From: Prevotella sp. CAG:924
GTDB taxonomy: Bacteria > Bacteroidota > Bacteroidia > Bacteroidales > Bacteroidaceae
Direction: 5' to 3'
Assembly: GCA_000431975.1 (NCBI GenBank)
Contig: HF988526.1
Span: forward strand, 9,446 to 23,355
Length of the DNA stretch: 13,910 nt
Part shown: piece after piece, positions 11,964 through 13,910 of the stretch
Layout of the letters: every line of letters begins with the position of its first letter
Position numbering within the stretch: the stretch's first letter is position 1
Notes under the pieces: generated by a model
Told to the model about the DNA's origin: nothing
The model's input: the letters and a program-made list of their open reading frames with translations, nothing else
The model's database searches: none
Program-made: the position numbers and the translations under genes

Positions 11964-13433
11964 TTATTCTCCAATACGTACAGCTTTATAGTCGGTCTTT
12001 CCAGAAGGCCACATGCCAGTGATGAAGAGAACGGGATTCTTGCTGGTAGAAGCGGTCTTCACGGCATCCTGCAAGTCGGAGATAGTCTTCATCGGTCTCT
12101 CGTTCACAGTGATGATGATGAATCCCTCGCTAATACCGGCATCTTTAAAGGCACCGGCTTTCACATTCTTCACCTGCAGGCCATTACTGATGCCCAGTTG
12201 TGTCTTCAGATCCTTATCGACAGGAATGACGTTAGCACCGAGTACGTCGAGATCAGCGGTCTTCACAACCTTAGTTGTGCCCTGCTGGTTCTTGATTGTT
12301 ACTGTCTTGGTCACTTTGTTCTTTTTGTGCAGGTAAGTAATAGTGATCTTGTCACCGGGACGCTTGTTGTTGACCATTTCCTGCAACTCGGCCATCTTTC
12401 CGATGTGCTTGCCGTCGATGCTGATGATGACATCGCCTTGCTGCAGGCCTGCAGCCATGGCTGCGCTGTTATCAGATACGCTGTCGACATAGACGCCATC
12501 GTTAGTACCCAAATCAGGTACTTCCTTGCCCTCTTCTTTCAGGGAGTTGATGTAGTTGAGTACGTCTCCACCTTTGATGCCGAGTATGGCACGCTGTACG
12601 GTACCATATTGCTTCAAGTCAGCAACAACTTTGTTCATGATGGTTGTAGGGATAGCAAAGCCGTAGCCGGAATAAGAACCGGTCTGAGAATAGAGCATGG
12701 CATTGATACCGATCAGTTCACCCTTAGTGTTTACCAGTGCACCGCCTGAGTTACCGGGGTTGATGGCAGCATCGGTCTGGATGAAACTTTCAATACCATT
12801 AGCACCGATAGAGCGTGCCTTGGCACTGATGATACCGGCGGTTACGGTATTGTTCAGACCATAAGGGTTACCTACGGCTATAACCCACTCGCCGACCTTG
12901 ATGTCATCGGAGTTGCCGATAGGCAGGGTGGGAAGGTTCTTGCCATCTACTTTGATAAGAGCCAGGTCGGTAGAGGGGTCCGTACCGATAATCTTGGCAT
13001 TGAACTCACGGTTGTCCTCAAGAGTGACGGTCAACTCGTCTGCACCGGCAACAACATGATTGTTAGTGACGATATATCCGTCGGAACTGATGATCACACC
13101 CGAACCGGTAGCCTCTCTCTTAGGTGTCTGCACTTTCTGTTTGCGTGTACCACCCTGTCCTCCATAAGGATTGCCGAAGAAGCCAAAGGGATCGCTAAAG
13201 AAGTCATCAAATGGATTGCTCTGAACCTCAATGGTTTTCACTTTTGAGTTCTGCACATACTTGATATGAACTACGGCAGGCAGTGCTTTGTCTGCCGCGT
13301 ATGTGAGATCAACGGGTTGGCCGGCAATTTCAGTTCCTTCTGTCGCTGCATTCACTTTGACAAATGAACCGGCAGAGAAGGCCAAGGCTACAACGCAGAG
13401 GCCTCCGAGTACATAATTTGAAATCTTGTTCAT
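11964..13433 (-). CDS. htrA: Periplasmic HtrA/DegQ-family serine protease with two PDZ domains
   Basis: The 489-residue protein begins with an N-terminal signal or anchor (about 1-29, ending VNAA), then a trypsin-like domain with the full triad: H126 (NNHVV), D156 (STDLALI) and S229 (NPGNSGGAL). A Phe/Gly-rich segment at about 74-94 corresponds to the flexible LA loop of DegP-type proteases. Two PDZ domains follow, about 285-385 and 400-480, for substrate binding and oligomerisation. HtrA proteins degrade or chaperone misfolded envelope proteins and are usually heat- or envelope-stress responsive. Length and order match DegQ/DegP. ATG 13433 is the natural start in front of the signal. It has its own promoter about 160 bases upstream, a long leader with a possible short upstream reading frame, and a strong terminator, so it is a single-gene unit. 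Confidence 0.96.
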   Translation of the reverse strand: MNKISNYVLGGLCVVALAFSAGSFVKVNAATEGTEIAGQPVDLTYAADKALPAVVHIKYVQNSKVKTIEVQSNPFDDFFSDPFGFFGNPYGGQGGTRKQKVQTPKREATGSGVIISSDGYIVTNNHVVAGADELTVTLEDNREFNAKIIGTDPSTDLALIKVDGKNLPTLPIGNSDDIKVGEWVIAVGNPYGLNNTVTAGIISAKARSIGANGIESFIQTDAAINPGNSGGALVNTKGELIGINAMLYSQTGSYSGYGFAIPTTIMNKVVADLKQYGTVQRAILGIKGGDVLNYINSLKEEGKEVPDLGTNDGVYVDSVSDNSAAMAAGLQQGDVIISIDGKHIGKMAELQEMVNNKRPGDKITITYLHKKNKVTKTVTIKNQQGTTKVVKTADLDVLGANVIPVDKDLKTQLGISNGLQVKNVKAGAFKDAGISEGFIIITVNERPMKTISDLQDAVKTASTSKNPVLFITGMWPSGKTDYKAVRIGE

Positions 13434-13470
13434 ACTCTTTATGTTTTTGTTCTACTTTCGTTTTTTTAGA

Positions 13471-13503
13471 TCAGACGTCACATTTATGCGATAGTTTAAT
13501 CAT
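13471..13503 (-). other. Possible ten-codon upstream reading frame in the htrA leader
   Basis: Inside the predicted htrA leader, ATG at 13503 opens a frame reading MIKLSHKCDV and stopping at TGA 13471-13473, 37 bases before the htrA ATG. A three-codon frame (MLL) lies just before it. Neither has homology that I can judge; either could arise by chance or could regulate translation. Confidence 0.2.
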
Positions 13504-13595
13504 TTGTATATTATTCACAAAAGCATTCAATGGCTTAATCGTCTTTTGGCTTCTGTGTTTTTGCTTGTATAAATAACCGTCTGTTTTTCGGTTTG

Positions 13596-13603
13596 CAAAT
13601 ATA
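13596..13603 (-). promoter_or_regulatory. htrA: htrA promoter, -7 element
   Basis: Read on the minus strand this is TATATTTG, an exact TAnnTTTG match, about 160 bases before the htrA start codon. No good TTTG is found at the -33 distance, so it may depend on an activator or a weak -33 site. It predicts a leader of about 155 bases. Confidence 0.6.
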
Positions 13604-13910
13604 GACGCAAAAAATGTTATTCTGCCATTTTGTCGGTTTACTTTATTCCACTTTAACAGTTCGTTTTTAACACTTAACGGCCTTTAAACGCTTAGCCCCT
13701 TGTTTTTTGCATTCGTTTATGATAGGATAGAGGTGTGTCAGAACGGCAGATGCAGTCTATTGTAGAAAAAGGATAGGAATAATTTGTAAGATGATGCTAG
13801 TTCAGATTTAAAGATTTTTAATTTTTCATGTAGAGTTCCAATGGCAGTTATGTGTTCTTCAAAGATACTGTCCCCAAAAGTGTGTCTGATAAGTCATAAA
13901 AAAGGGCCGA
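13604..13910. other. Non-coding right end of the window
   Basis: I see no supported gene in these 307 bases. The stretch is A/T-rich, with short frames only. A minus-strand -7-like TATCTTTG lies at 13860-13867. The terminal part, from about 13868, contains CTGTCCCCAAAAGTGTGT, which resembles insertion-sequence ends, and finishes with AAAAAAGGGCCGA, which on the minus strand reads as the right arm and U tract of an intrinsic terminator whose left arm would lie beyond the window. Confidence 0.5.

Noticed and set aside
11958..12749. A 263-codon plus-strand frame.
   Set aside because: It is antisense to htrA, which has an intact triad and PDZ domains. Long antisense frames arise from the codon pattern of the real gene.
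1..13910. CRISPR arrays, prophage or toxin-antitoxin genes.
   Set aside because: No spaced direct repeats, phage structural genes or paired small toxin/antitoxin frames were seen.

Overview
The window looks like chromosomal DNA of a Bacteroidales bacterium, probably a Prevotella-like member of Prevotellaceae. The reasons are recurrent Bacteroidetes-type -7 promoter elements (TAnnTTTG), a short primary sigma factor that lacks region 1.1, GldE/GldB homologues beside an ssb gene, a DPP-IV-like S9 peptidase, and the HtrA-RpoD neighbourhood that I associate with Bacteroides. Genus and species cannot be settled from the sequence alone.

Layout. 1-531: a four-gene tRNA cluster, Gly(GCC)-Leu(CAG)-Leu(GAG)-Gly(GCC). 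572-3483 (+): a tight block of an unrecognised basic protein, a single-stranded DNA-binding protein without the acidic C-terminal tip, a GldE-like CNNM/CBS/CorC membrane protein, and an overlapping Sfp-type phosphopantetheinyl transferase. 3582-4514 (+): a GldB-like lipoprotein with its own consensus promoter and a terminator. 4741-5616 (-): a YhcC/TIGR01212-type radical SAM protein, divergent from 5743-7947 (+), a periplasmic dipeptidyl peptidase IV. 8242-10052 (-): a compact three-gene unit transcribed in the order HPr-kinase-like P-loop kinase, S24/S26 Ser-His peptidase, PqqD-like protein. 10192-13433 (-): a small secreted Lys-tailed protein, RpoD, and a periplasmic HtrA/DegQ protease. 13434-13910: the htrA promoter and leader, then non-coding DNA whose last bases resemble an insertion-sequence end or half of a terminator.

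Most genes are housekeeping: translation (tRNAs), DNA maintenance (SSB), transcription (RpoD), envelope proteostasis (HtrA) and periplasmic peptide degradation (DPP-IV). The least ordinary part is the kinase/peptidase/PqqD unit. It combines three protein types that occur in ribosomally synthesised peptide maturation, yet no precursor peptide or core modifying enzyme is visible beside it. It is the best candidate here for an incompletely described system.

All assignments come from reading motifs and the supplied translations. No database search was run.
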